Assembly: GCA_949987565.1 (NCBI GenBank)
Contig: OX465102.1
Span: forward strand, 14,437,020-14,501,019
Length of the DNA stretch: 64,000 nucleotides
Reading direction: 5' to 3'
Origin: Luidia sarsii
Taxonomy: Eukaryota > Echinodermata > Asteroidea > Paxillosida > Luidiidae
The position numbers and the translations under genes are program-made. This document shows positions 41,982 through 52,957 of this stretch, in pieces (positions within the stretch are counted from its first letter, which is position 1; each line of letters opens with the position of its first letter). The notes beneath the pieces are model-generated. The model was not told where the DNA came from and made no database searches. It saw only the letters and a list, made by a program, of their open reading frames with translations.

Positions 41982-42388
41982 TCCATGTAGCCTTGACCAA
42001 GGCGTTGGTCGCCGATTTAGAAATCAAAATCCGGCTTTGTAGCCTGGTATGGTGCTTTGCGCAACATCGTTGCGAAATGCAGCCCCATTTGATCCGCTCA
42101 TAGCTTGCGGACGCTGTGCACCGTACCCCGCCCGTAACTTGCGTTCGTATTATGTCGTGTGCGCGTCTTGTCTTGGCGGCCAGGACAGCTGCGTACAGGC
42201 TCGTACACATGTACGAACACATACTGTTGTGTGTGGTATGGCAGAGGTGCGGTCTGCGAGCCGTGTATGTACAGCTTGCACCCGGCGTGGTATAGTGCCG
42301 TTGTGCCGTGGTTTGCGTGCGTTTGGCCCGGATATCTGCCCGGAGCCGTACTGTACCGGAGAGACCGCCTTGGACAAGGCTACCATCC
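41982..42388. mobile_element. Candidate 407 bp element with about 28 bp inverted ends
   Basis: CATCCATGTAGCCTTGACCA then AGGCGTTGGTC at the left faces GACCGCCTTGGACAAGGCTA then CCATCCATG at the right. The interior is CpG-rich and includes an inner near-palindrome around GTACACATGTACGAAC (42211). Overlapping ORFs on both strands (142 and 149 codons) reflect the composition. No transposase is encoded. Confidence 0.55.
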
Positions 42389-42394
42389 ATGCTA

Positions 42395-42480
42395 AGGGCT
42401 GGGGAAGTGGGCAGCTCATGGTTAGAGCGCTGGTACCTTCAGTCAGAGGTCCTGGGTTTCAGGTTTCAGTTGTCTAGTTT
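42395..42480 (+). mobile_element. tRNA-derived SINE, decayed
   Basis: GGGCAGCTCATGGTTAGAGC (a clear D-arm with box A), GCTGGTACCTTCAGTCAGAG and CCTGGGTTTCAGG. Box B has lost its TTCGA core. It lies directly against the right end of the preceding element. Confidence 0.6.
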
Positions 42481-42667
42481 GGAGTTGGGTTTTGCAACTG
42501 CATGGGAGCAACACCGTCAGCTATATACTCAACCCATAACTAGCCAGTTTCTGGATGACAGTGACAGAGTATGAACTCAACTTGAAGATGAAACTTAAAC
42601 TAAGCACTGCAAAAACCGCCACGTTCGATCCCATGCATCAGCAAGAAACTCTTCTCTCACGCTTTTT

Positions 42668-43320
42668 TCTCTCTCTCTCTCCACCCCTCTGTCTCTATTT
42701 CTCTGGATCTATATCTCCCCTGTCTCCTTGTCTGTCTCTACCCCTCTCTATTTCTATGTCTGTCTCTCTCTGTCTTCTTGTCTGTCTCTACCCCCTCTCT
42801 ATTTCTATGTTTGTCTCTCTCTGTCTCCTTGTCTGTCTCTACCCCCTCTCTATTTCTGTGTCTGTCTCTCTGTCTTCTTGTCTGTCTCTACCCCTCTCTA
42901 TTTCTATGTCTGTCTCTCTCTCTCTGTCTTCTTGTCTGTCTCTACCCCTCTCTATTTCTATGTCTGTCTCTCTCTGTCTTCTTGTCTGTCTCTACACTCT
43001 CTCTATTTCTATGTCTGTATGTCTGTCTTTCTCTACCCCCTCTCTATTTTAAAATTTCTATGTCTGTCTCTCTGTCTTCTTGTCTGTCTCTACCCCCTCT
43101 CTATGTCTGTCTCTCTCTGTGTCTTCTTGTCTGTCTCTACCCCCTCTCTATTTCTCAGTTTATCTCAGTCTCTCTCTTTCTTTCTCTGGGTCTACCTCGT
43201 ATCTGCGTCTGTCTCGCTGCATGTCTGACATGTCTCTTATCCCTCTCTGTCTCACAGTCTCTCTTGTTCTCTGACTCTCTCGGTTACATTTATGTCTTTG
43301 TCACTGTCTGTCTGTGTCTC
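42668..43320. repeat. Minisatellite, about 50 bp unit, CT-rich
   Basis: The unit is CTTGTCTGTCTCTACCCC, TCTCTATTTCTATGTCTG, TCTCTCTCTGTCTT, repeated about nine times from 42720 to 43160, then fading. Some units differ in T/C count. The ORFs (up to 229 codons) are read-outs rich in Ser, Leu and Cys. Confidence 0.9.
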
Positions 43321-43819
43321 CATAAATGTCTGTCTTCCTCTCCTCTCTCGTCTCTTCTTAAGTTGTCTTTCTGTTTCTCTGTCGTCTTGGTCATATTCGT
43401 CAACTTCCCGGTATACCCCACCCCAACCCCCATGATAAACAGCATCGATTTCCACACCGTAGAATAAAAGGGCACCAATCTATTTGCTTGCAGTTGCAAA
43501 GCCTCAGTCTCGATTCGGCTCTGCTGCTGAACTGCATTGCTAAATACTATACAGCAAATAGTTAAGGAGGAGGCTTCTCGAAGCTGTCGCAATACCATAG
43601 GTTCACTCAAAAAGACCTTCGCCGATAAAAGCACACGCTATTATTATGCTTATCTGCACACACGTCCAGACTCTCCTGACTGTATCCATTTTAATACAAA
43701 AACCAAACAGACTCGTCCCGTGGCTATCAGCGCAGCTCGCTAAACTAAACAGTCCCCGCTCAGGAGAAAGGAAGTCAAATTTGCGTTGACTTCCAAAGGA
43801 AAATATTGACTCATTTCAA

Positions 43820-43852
<33 letters not shown>

Positions 43853-44505
43853 TCCCTCTCCCTCTTCTCTTTATTTTGGGAAATTCTTCACCTTCCTTTG
43901 GGGATCAAGAGTGGCGATCAATCCCTACAAGATAGTAGACGGCGCTGCCTATGACTTTGCACATCCCAAGACTCGAGTGCTGTTTCCACAAAAGATCCTC
44001 TGCGTGCAAGATATAGCCTCTACTCTTGCGCGATCACAATCATGCACGCATCCGGATTCAGTGCGTACTGGACGCCATTTTTTTAGTAAGCAAAGTCGCA
44101 CGCGTGCACTCCATGCATTCCGTGGTCACATCACATCAAAAGTTATCACATTCTGTTCACGCATCCAATGTTGTATCTTTGTCACTGTTTGTCACTTTCC
44201 CGTTTCATTTCCTAAGCACCGAAAGCAGACGACAGAGGACTCCGTTGCTTACTGAAATGGCCGCCGAGCGACGTCACCTTTTGCGCAGAGTATAAGCTAT
44301 CTTGCGCGCTTTGCGCGCTATGGGATAAGCTGTGACTATAGGCACCAGTGCCTTGCTAATCACGCTACTAATTCAGATTGAAGGTACAGTATGGAAAAAA
44401 CATTGGTGAAAACGTTTCTTTTTTATCAATATCACCTTTCAATCGCGCAATAAATTCGACATTACAGGAGTAAAACTTACAGTCAAGCCATCCGTGTTCA
44501 AAAGA
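43321..44505. other. Gene-free stretch
   Basis: A 68-codon ORF at 43537-43743 and a 149-codon ORF at 43806-44255, the latter starting inside a (CT)n run (43830-43865). Neither has a recognised motif. ACTGAAATGGCCGCCGAGCG at 44251 is a start-like context but closes after 12 codons. Confidence 0.4.
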
Positions 44506-44509
44506 ACTC

Positions 44510-44705
44510 CCATTCTCTTTCCACCTCTCTCTCCTTTTTCTCTCATATCTCTTTCTGTCTCCTCAATCTGCATCTCTCTCTCTTGTCTCTCTTTCCCTCT
44601 TTCTATTTCTCTCCCTCAATATTTCATTCTCTCACACACGCACTCCCTCTCTCTCTCTCCCCACCCTCTCTCCCCTCTCCCCCCTCTCTCCAAACACCCC
44701 CACCC
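44510..44705. repeat. CT-rich simple repeat
   Basis: CTCTCTTTCTCTC and CCCTCTCTCC words without a fixed unit. Confidence 0.8.
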
Positions 44706-45550
44706 CGTTCACCGCCACCCACCACTCCGCCTTAGTGCAGCACCGCCTATCCACACCTCGGACAGCACATCGATCCTTCCCCAACAAAGACCCCCGTCCA
44801 AGCCACCCAGCTGTTCGCATAAAGTCGGGACAAAATTGAATTACCTGCTTCGCCACGAATGGAGCAAAAACTTTAAAAAAAAATATAAAAAAAAGGGAAA
44901 GAAAAAAAAAGTGTGAGAAAAAAAATATGGGCCACTCCCTGGTCCATGTTATCATATTTTCTTTCATCAATTTTTTCTTTACTTATTTTTTTTCTTTTAC
45001 GACCGGGCCTTGGGGCTCTAGGGTCAATCAAACTCATATCAGAGTTCCATTGCTTCCCTAAACTCTTGGAACACAAGCCACGCATGCATCAGCTACCGGT
45101 CGGTTAACCTGTCAGCCGATCTCGCAGCGCGGCGGAGTCCGTGAGATATATGGTTACCTGAAGTGTGACAAATAATATCCAATTGCCCCGTTCTTTATTT
45201 TGTTTGGAGGGGTGGGGATGGGGTGGGGGAGCGGGGGGGGGGGGTAGGGAGTTATCGGTTGTGCACTGTGACGTCCCACCACCACCGCGACGCATTTTTA
45301 GTAAAGGCACTATACTGCATGCAGTGGGGTTGGTGGGTTCATCTTGTGGAATAGGTTTGTGTATTGGTCCATGGTGTGTGGAATCATGGGAACAGCTTCA
45401 TACATCCTAGGAATGAACGGCAACGCCAACGCGTACTTATTTTTTTCTCCCAGGATGGGAAAGGCTACCATTAACATTAACGCGCGCTATTGGTTGCATT
45501 TTATCCAGATATGAATTATATTCACGATAATGACATCTTTAGTAGACGCT
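44706..45550. other. Gene-free stretch
   Basis: A-rich tract at 44870-44930 and G-run at 45232-45244. No repeat family or credible ORF. Confidence 0.45.
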
Positions 45551-45817
45551 TGGGTGAAACAATATAGGAGGGTTTGCGGTGACACCGTGTATAAGGTCTC
45601 TCAAAGAAGAGGTGTGGTTCTGAAAAGAACCTGAGTGGTAACTCGACGTCCGGGCCAGTATGCTCTGGCCGTCATCAGGACGGCATCTCCTGATGACGGC
45701 CAGAGCATACTGGCCGGCACGTGGAGTTACCACTCAGGTTCTTTTCAGAACCACACCTCTTCTTTGAGAGACCTTATACACGGTGTCACCGCAATCCCTC
45801 CTATATTACAATATCAT
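45551..45817. mobile_element. FB-E copy 1: near-perfect 247 bp hairpin
   Basis: Arms of about 120 bp run from AATATAGGAGGGTTTGCGGT inward to GCCAGTATGCTCTGGCCGTC and back out, with almost no loop. A few mismatches (for example GGTTTGCGG against GGATTGCGG) show the two arms have aged separately. The left flank extends to TGGGTGAAAC, which is also at the right end of copy 2. It has no ORF. Confidence 0.85.
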
Positions 45818-45861
45818 TTGATTGTAGCATCCCTGGCAGACTTGTATTCGAGATGCAAAAT

Positions 45862-45965
45862 GTAAACGTCAAAGTCCCGAGTCCAAGAGACGTCTGTCGA
45901 GCCCGACTCCACACCTGTCGAGTCCGAGTCCAAGTCCCGAGTTCTCCGAGGACGAGTCCGAGTAA
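45862..45965. repeat. Degenerate GAGTCC repeat
   Basis: CCCGAGTCCAAGAGACG, CGAGTCCGAGTCCAAGTCCC and GACGAGTCCGAG form a short GAGTCC/GAGTCCA array. A similar GACTCG cluster is at 57.69 kb. Confidence 0.6.
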
Positions 45966-46204
45966 ATGCATGCCAAAACTCGTCACAATAGCCGCAAATG
46001 AAGGGGATATTTCCCGGCAGGAAGTGCGCATTTGAGAACGGAGTTGAGGGCATAGGGGTGGGGGCAGAATGAAAACGAAATAGACGAATGGAAGTTGAAT
46101 GCCCCGCTGGCCAATTAAATGTCACGTTCGTTCAAAGGCAAACATTAAGAGGCCACCAATCATAAAGAACGGCCGAAGGAGCTCATGAATCACTGGGGTT
46201 TGTT

Positions 46205-47180
46205 GTCAAGAGAGAGAGAGAGAGAGAGAAAGAGGGGGAGGGGAAGAGTGAGAGAGACAGAGAGACAGAGAGACAGAGAGAGAAAGAGAGAGAGAGAGAC
46301 AGACAGACAAACAGACGGAGATAACGAGGTCCCATCTAAAACAATACACTCTCCATCTCTGTGTCTCCCTCTCCCTCTCTCCACATCTCTGTGTCTCTCT
46401 CCACCTCTCTCTCCCTCTCTCCACCTCTATGTGCCTCTCTCTCCACCTCTCCATCTCTCCACCTCTCTGTCTCTCTCCACCTCTCTCTCCACCTCTCTGT
46501 GTCTCTCTCTCCACCTCCCCCTTTCCCTCTCTCCACCTCCCTGTGTGTCTCTCTATCTCTCCCTCTCCCTCTCTCCACATCTCAGTGTCTCTCTCCACCT
46601 CTCTCTCCACCTCTCTGTGCCTCTCTCCACCTCTCCACCTATGTGTGTCTCCCCACATCTCCCTCTCTCTCTCCACCTCTCCCTCTCTCCACCTCTCCAT
46701 CTCTCCACCTCTCTGTGTCTCTCTCCACCTCTCTCTCTCTCCACCTCTCTGTGCATCTATCCATCTCTCTCTCTCTCCACCTCTCTATGTGTCTCTCTCC
46801 ACCTCTCCCTCTCCCTCTCTCGCTATCCACCTCTCTCTCCACCTCTCCCTCTCTCCACCTCTCTCTGTCTCCCTCTCCACCTCTCTCTCCCTCTCTCCAC
46901 CTTTCTGTGCCTCTCTCTCCACCTCTCCCTCTCTCTCCACCTCTCTCTCCCTCTCTCCACCTCTCTCTCCCTCTCTCCACCTCTCCCTCTCTCTCTCTCC
47001 ACCTTTCTCTCCCTCTCCCTCTATCCACCTCTCTTTCTCTCTCTCCACCTCTCTCCCCCTCTCCCTCTATCCACCTCTTTCTGTCTCTCTCTCCACCTCT
47101 CTGTGTCTCCCTCTCTGTGTCTCCCTCTCTGTGTCTCCCTCTCTGTGTCTCCCTCTCTGTGTCTCCCTCTCTCTCCCTCG
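46205..47180. repeat. GA then CTCTCCACCTCTCTGTG minisatellite, about 970 bp
   Basis: Starts with (GA)n and GAGACAGA to 46320, then switches strand sense to CTCTCCACCTCTCTGTGTCT units (46350-47180), with CTCTCCCTCTCTCCACCTCT variants. ORFs up to 334 codons are low complexity. The switch from purine to pyrimidine strand makes the two halves partly complementary. Confidence 0.9.
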
Positions 47181-47865
47181 GGAGTGTGATTATCCCTCCC
47201 ATGCATGCAGGAGGAATACTGTTTCATACCCTACATCTGTCAAAAGTGACATCCGGACAGGGGGCAATGGGGGGCATTGTCGAACTGCTTATCCATGGCA
47301 CTCGTTCTATTTGTCTGCCCTTCTTTCCTTTCTTCCCTTAGTTTGGGGGGAGGGCAGGAATTCGACGGGCCAAAAAAGGGTGACAGGATGACAAATTCCT
47401 GTAATCATAGGTCAGTCCCGGCTTCCTGAAATTTGGGAACCCGGGTGAAGTTTGCTGATTGGGGAAGGGGGGGGGAGCATGGGAGGCAGATTTCTGTCGA
47501 TTGAAAAAAATATTGATGTATGTTTATGTCGATGTATTCAAAATAAGACAACGAAAAGAGAAAAGTGACACGACCGTGGGCTATTTTTAGTTCGGACAAG
47601 GGAGTCAATATTTTACTCAAAATAAAAATCCCGCAGAAAAAGATGAATGGGTCATTTCCTCTCATTTTTCATACAAGGGAGATGACGGGCTTCCTTTGTG
47701 TCGTGACGGTATTGGGCTGTGAGCAGGTACAGCCAAGTCCACCTCCCACATAGTCCTCCATCCGTGCCTATAATGTCCCAGTAATGGCATTGTTCTCGTG
47801 TGAACTGCCAGTGATCTCAAAGATTTCGAATGGTACGCATTTACTGACGGTGTCAGATGCAAAAC
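47181..47865. other. Gene-free stretch
   Basis: Mixed sequence with a G-run at 47467-47476. ORFs up to 86 codons on both strands, without motifs. Confidence 0.45.
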
Positions 47866-48366
47866 TCCGGACACTTTTGCATATGCAATTGTGTCCGGGG
47901 CTATGCAAAACTGTCCAACGTAGACGTACGCACGTAACCGAGCGTACATGTGCTGTACATGTACATGTACAGCACATTGTACGTGTACTTTACATGCACC
48001 GAATGTCCATGTACAGTACACGTACGCACAATGCAGCGTGAATCCTGCAACGGCTTCGTCCCCATTTTCTTCTATTCCGTTGGACGTCGGGGCTGTTGAG
48101 TTTGAAAAGCTCACTCCTTTCAACCGAAGTTGTTTTTTAATCTTTCGACATAAGCTTCAATCTGGTATAATTATGTATGTGTACAATTCCGTCCCGCCAA
48201 CAATAGAGGGCGTTTACTGCCAGGACCGTTTTGCATGGTGGCGGACACAATTGCATATGCACAAGTGTCCGGGTGGACATTATTGCACATGCAATAATGT
48301 CCATCGGACGATATTGCATATGCAATAATGTCCATCGGATAGTATTGCACGGCGGACATAATTGCA
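47866..48366. repeat. Cluster of palindromes around TTGCATATGCAA and GTACATGTAC
   Basis: TTGCATATGCAA or close variants lie at about 47878, 48251, 48283 and 48314, each beside GTGTCCGG or AATGTCCATCGG. Between them, TGTGCTGTACATGTACATGT (47949) opens a perfect palindrome of about 28 bp. The right group is a short tandem of about 31-35 bp. The function is unknown. Confidence 0.6.
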
Positions 48367-48469
48367 TGCGACACCGGCCGTACGTGAGTTAACCCACAGA
48401 GCAAAGTTGATCTAAAAAATGAGTACCGTAGTCAACTCGAGTCTACCAACTTTCATCCAAATTTGTACA

Positions 48470-48925
48470 TCTCATACAATTGGGCACTCGTCATTATTGA
48501 CGGTGGTGAAGCCGTTCGTCCGCACTTCTTGGTGTGGCGTTGGACTTTTGGAGGCCCACTCTTGAATCTCTGCTTCGGTGTTCGCAGACGAAAGTTGAGG
48601 GGGCCTGGGAGGCTCAGTACGGTACCTTCCACCGGGCCTGCTTCTGCATGGGACAGCGTGTCTGCCCTGGCTTCCTCGGCAGCTTGAAGCTCCCATGCCC
48701 ATCTGCACCACCCTTCCTACATGAAGAGCGGTCTGCTGCAGTCTCCTCCCAGCTGTCGACATCTCATACCATCCATATTCTATCACCTTACTCCCATCCC
48801 CTCCCTATCTGTTTTTTGTCCGTGTCGTTTTGCCTTTGAGAAAGGCCCTGCAGGGATCAAAACATCAGACCCTTTAACTCTCTTTCAAATTAGAGTAATA
48901 TTTGAACAGATAATGCTAACAACTG
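48470..48925 (+). mobile_element. Possible longer FB-D parent copy, single arm
   Basis: TTTGCCTTTGAGAAAGGCCC, TGCAGGGATCAAAACATCAG and ACCCTTTAAC form one forward arm at 48832-48880, and a tail-like TAACAACTGCTTGCTAGTG follows. The 70 bp before it (CATACCATCCATATTC, TCTGTTTTTTGTCCGTGTCG) resembles the unique part of the 331 bp copy at 41.0 kb. Overlapping ORFs of 74-104 codons on both strands (48463-48839) are unassigned. Confidence 0.5.
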
Positions 48926-49164
48926 CTTGCTAGTGCCTATCAACCAATTATTTATTAGTCAACGGTGACCAATACTTCGGTTGCACAATAACCAATCCCA
49001 TTGTTTGAGCTACAAGCCAATATATTAACCTGGCAACTTGCCCTCTCCTCTCATTATCGTTCTCATCTTCAGCTTAGAATGTAGTTCGAATTCCCCTATT
49101 CAGCCCAGGCGAGGTTCTAGACCATGACTTGTTGGGGGCCGTTGGAGAGGAAGGGTCTCTAAAG

Positions 49165-49356
49165 GTGCCGTTTCCACTACACCAAATAAACGCGATTATT
49201 TGGATCGCGATTTGAAGCGCGGTTCAAATTCCACTTTCGTTTTGCGTGTGTGACCACAATACACCCGATTATTAGTGGGATTCGAATCGCGATTCGGACT
49301 CCACTAAGTTGTCCGATAATTGCGTTTATTTACGACGCGGTGTGTTAGTAGGAACG
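49165..49356. mobile_element. Inverted-repeat element with CCACTACACCAAATAAACGC ends
   Basis: GTGCCGTTTCCACTACACCA and AATAAACGCGATTATT face AATTGCGTTTATTTACGACG and GTTAGTAGGAACGC. GATCGCGATT and AATCGCGATTCGG form an inner pair. A half copy starts at 60033 (CCGTTCCCACTACACCAAAT). Confidence 0.65.
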
Positions 49357-49540
49357 CTTGTGCAGCTCTTCGGTGTCAACATGCTCCCTAGTCCCCCAAT
49401 ACTTTGGTCAGGTAGTACCCGTGCCGTCACAGCCAGCGCGCTTGGTCCGCAAGGTCCGACATTAATGTTTACGCAGCTAGGGGAGCATGTTGACGTTGAA
49501 GAGCGTGTTGACGCCGAGGAGCTGCACAAACGCTCCACAA
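49357..49540. mobile_element. Second hairpin directly abutting
   Basis: GTGCAGCTCTTCGGTGTCAA then CATGCTCCCTAG faces CTAGGGGAGCATGTTGACG...GAGGAGCTGCACAAACG. The right arm carries about 20 extra bases (GAAGAGCGTGTTGACG), a local duplication. It is non-coding. Confidence 0.65.
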
Positions 49541-49860
49541 ATCTCTCACACATGAGTAGAACCGCTCCTGCCCATCCAAGCCAATATAGAATGATCTGAT
49601 TTTCAATGCCCATTTGAATAGCCATCATTATATTCATAGTCATTATATATTCATTTTGAACTTTCAGTTTGCACTCTGGAGATTGTTCGTCAAGTATACT
49701 GCCTGCCTTTGCCTTTTGGTGCCAACCTTGTCTGTGTACCAGCCTCCGTCCTTTATGCATCGTTTGCCATCCGTGTCTGATTACCGTACTTCTCTTTCCC
49801 TCCCTATTCGACTATGTCTTTGCCATTCTGCCATCACTGAGAAAAAAAAGGTCCAGCTTG
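49541..49860. other. No recognisable feature
   Basis: Mixed sequence. A 144-codon minus-strand ORF (49326-49760) crosses the hairpin and is not supported as a gene. Confidence 0.4.
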
Positions 49861-50353
49861 TGCCTACGGCACACTAAATCCGCCCAAGATGGCTCCGCCG
49901 AGCTGATTATCGTTAAGTGTGGACCCATGACTTTTGTTTTAATAAGGGGTCTTTAGAGGCTAATTAAGTGATAATATTGTATAATAAGTGAAGCTTTAGA
50001 CAACATGGGGGTTCTCTCTTCAATTTCGTGTGTAATTTGGAACATATCTGGCTTTAAATATGGCCCTATTTGGCTGTAGAATTAGAAGTGGAGGGGTCCA
50101 TCCCAAAATCCTTAGAGAAATTCGGCTTGGATGGCTACATTTTCGGTAGTTTTTTTTTTTTTTGGGGGGATTATACAAATATCTAATCGGCTAAGGGCAC
50201 AAAACTTTAAAGAATCTGAGAGATGAAGGTCCAAACTACAGTGTTCAGTACAGCTACAAAAACTGAGAAACTTTCGGGTTTGGAATAATTGGCTTTGAAA
50301 GTGAGTGCTTCTGTACAGTGTTCAATGGGAGCTCGATTTACTGTTCTGCATCC
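49861..50353 (+). mobile_element. Repeat F copy 2, without MITE-A
   Basis: ACACTAAATCCGCCCAAGAT through CATCCCAAAATCCTTAGAGA to GGAGCTCGATTTACTGTTCT. Collinear with copy 1 throughout, with about 10-15 percent differences by eye. At the site where copy 1 holds MITE-A it reads GTGAAGCTTTAGACAAC without interruption. Confidence 0.8.
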
Positions 50354-50395
50354 CTAAGGATCGAAACGTCAGGCCCTCTAAACCTTTGAGACCCC
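50354..50395 (+). mobile_element. FB-D scrap
   Basis: AAGGATCGAAACGTCAGGCC and CTCTAAACCTTTGAGA form the distal part of one arm, ending in a C-run. Confidence 0.6.
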
Positions 50396-50561
50396 CCCCC
50401 TCAAAACACACGCTAGGCCGAGCAGAAATAAACTGCATCCATAATGATAATAATAATAAAAAAATAATCCTGTTTTTAAGCCCTTTCCGGCTCATGTATC
50501 ATTAACTGCAGTGAGGTCTGAAAGAGGGACCCCGTTCTCTCTCAAACAGGTCGAAACTTTA

Positions 50562-50810
50562 AGCCCTTTTCAGAAGACGCTGAAAAAAAACTCGCAAGAA
50601 TTTCCGGGGGGGGGAGTTTGTTTACTTTGCAATTTCACGCTGAGGACCGAGACCTACGACAAAATCTCTCAAGGGCTCACCAGGGACGTCTGTCACTCTC
50701 AAGCATTGGTAAGGTGCTTTCACACGATGGCGCGTTTGTAAGATTTCTCATGCACGAGACATTTTCTCAAGCCTTGAGAGTTTTTTTTCAGCGTCGTGTG
50801 AAAAGGGCTC
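50562..50810. mobile_element. 249 bp inverted-repeat element with AAGCCCTTTTCA ends
   Basis: AGCCCTTTTCAGAAGACGCT then GAAAAAAAACTCGCAAG faces CTTGAGAGTTTTTTTTCAGC then GTCGTGTGAAAAGGGCT. The inverted ends are about 38 bp with few mismatches. The centre (CTCAAGGGCTCACCAGGGAC) is non-coding. Similar GTGTGAAAAGCCC words occur at 57.66 kb. Confidence 0.75.
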
Positions 50811-50828
50811 ATGGAGGCAGAGCGCTCG

Positions 50829-50882
50829 AGGGGAGGGGAGGGGAGGGGAGGGGAGGGGAGGGGAGGGGAGGGAGGGGAGGAG
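50829..50882. repeat. GGGGA pentanucleotide microsatellite
   Basis: About nine GGGGA steps in a row, immediately right of the preceding element. Confidence 0.9.
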
Positions 50883-51450
50883 TGAACTGTCACTGCACAG
50901 ACAGTGTAGTGAGAGTATAGTGTATTACAATGTCTATAGTTCATCGTTGATCAATCAAATTTGGAGTACCTGTTTTGGGGTAATTATTTTAGAGAGCAAA
51001 ATGTCCGGTAATTTTCTCATTTTGATAATTTGGTTGGTTTATGTCATCACTCATTTAATCTATGTATATATATTTTTAAAGATTGTTCCTTGGGTATTTT
51101 CTTGGAAAAGCCTAAAGGCCTACTCCATGCAATTTGCATATTCATTGTTTTAGGCAGAAAAGATCTCAGCAACCTCCATGAATGTAACACTAACCGGCAT
51201 GTGGCCACATTCCCAGCACGGTGGTGTATTGTCTCAAGCCAAGATTTGTCCAGATTTCACCTTCAAGTTTTAACCCTGTTACAAAACCGACGACACCCCC
51301 ATTTTTAAAGCTTGACATTTTGCTTTGAATTTCTGTCTTGTTTGATTTTCTGGTTTGAAATTTGGTGATAGTTGTGATTATTTTTCAGTGATTTTGGGGC
51401 ATAGTTTTATGAAGATTTGTTTGCATAATTGTTACAGTGCAAAGTTGCAT
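50883..51450. other. AT-rich gene-free stretch
   Basis: Noticeably AT-rich. A 77-codon ORF (50920-51153) is hydrophobic (SGNFLILIIWLVYVITHLIY) but AT-rich translation easily gives such frames. No homology recognised. Confidence 0.4.
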
Positions 51451-51454
51451 AGAG

Positions 51455-52240
51455 AGATATGGGGAGAGAGGGGGTGGAGAGAGGGATGGAGAGAGAGAGG
51501 GGAGAGGAGAGAGAGAGGGGGGGGAGAGACATAGAGAGTGAGAGGGTGAAAAATAGAGAGATGGGTGAGAGTGGGGGAGAGAGGGAGAGAACGAAAGAAA
51601 GAAAGAGAAAGATAGAGAGTGGAGAGAGAAAGAGAGAATGTAAGAGGAGAGAAAGAAGGAGGGAGGTGGAGAGAAAGAAAAAAGAGGGAGAGAGATAGAC
51701 GGAGAGAGAGGGGAAGAGGGAGAGAAAGAGAAAGAGAAAGAGAAAGAGAAAGAAAGATATATGGAGAGGGGGAGGAGGAAGAGGGGGAGAGAGAGAGGAA
51801 TGAAGGGAGAATGACAGATAGGGAGATGAGTGAGACAACGAGTGACAGCTAGGACAAGGACGGACAAATCAAAAAGTGGAATAGAGAGATGGAAAGACAG
51901 ACGGAAAGACAGACAGGCAGAAATAGGGGAAAGAGAGGTACGAGAGAGAATCAGGAGAGAGATTAATAGAGAGATAGGGGAGAGAGAGTGTTATGGAAGA
52001 GACAGAGAGAAAGCAAGAGAGAGTGAGGGTAGAGAGGAAGATACACGATAGAGAGAGAGGGGAGAGAAGAGAGAGATAGATCGAAATAGAGAGAGAAGGG
52101 ACGGAGAGAGAGGAGAGAGACAGAGAGTGACAGGGAGAGACACAATCAAAGTGTGGAGGAGGGACAGACAGACCGACAGACAAACAAACAGAAAGACAAA
52201 CAGACAGATAGACATACAGACAGACAGAGGGATAGAGAGG
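51455..52240. repeat. GA-rich microsatellite
   Basis: GAGAGAGG, GAAAGAGA and GACAGACA blocks. The right part (52165-52225) is (GACA)n with AGACAAACAGA variants. The ORFs are Arg/Glu low complexity. Confidence 0.85.
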
Positions 52241-52957
52241 GTGGGGAAGCCGAGAGAATCCAGATCGGGTCCACTGGCCGGGACGCAAGGACGGAAACAC
52301 AAGGGCCTCCTGCTGCGTGTTTTTTCAGAAACCAATTTTTTTAAGCCGATTTATTTGTTTGTCCTTCCCCGGAAAGTCAAGGCATTCAGCCGACGCAGCC
52401 GAGCATTGGTGCACCTGGGTCCCTAGAAAAATATTCGAGAAGAAAGGAGAGAAAGAGAGAGAGAGAGAGCGAGAGAGCGAGTTAGGAAAACGAAAGAAAA
52501 AAAACAGGCGCTCTGAGTGAAGCTACTGATGCAGAAAAATCAACCAAACATGGAAGAATGAATGTCTTCCTTCACTGCCCTAGTAATTTCGGGGTTGTTT
52601 TTTTTTTCCAGAAAAGGGAAAATAAACCTCCAGTCTACTTTCCCACACGGGGTATTTCCAGTAGCATCATTTCTATTGAAAGTCCCCAATGGCTTCAGAG
52701 TTGGAAAAGGGAAAACCCTGCTCATTATTTCATATGGCCGAAGAGTGTATTTTGGTCTTGAATGTCACCAAACCATAAGAAATAAAACGCAGCTTTCAAT
52801 AGGAATCTATATATGAGGCCAATCCTAGGATTGTTGATCTTCTTGGGGGGGGGGGTGGAATCGCTGGTCAAGAGTGGTCTCGGTTACACCGTTCAATCAT
52901 TTTTTTGGGGTGAGATTCCAGTTGAAATTTAGTTCAAAGAGCATGAATGCAAAGGTT
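52241..52957. other. Gene-free stretch
   Basis: A GAGAGA run at 52450-52480 and a G-run at 52844-52854. Two overlapping ORFs (67 and 84 codons, 52558-52816) without motif. Confidence 0.4.
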
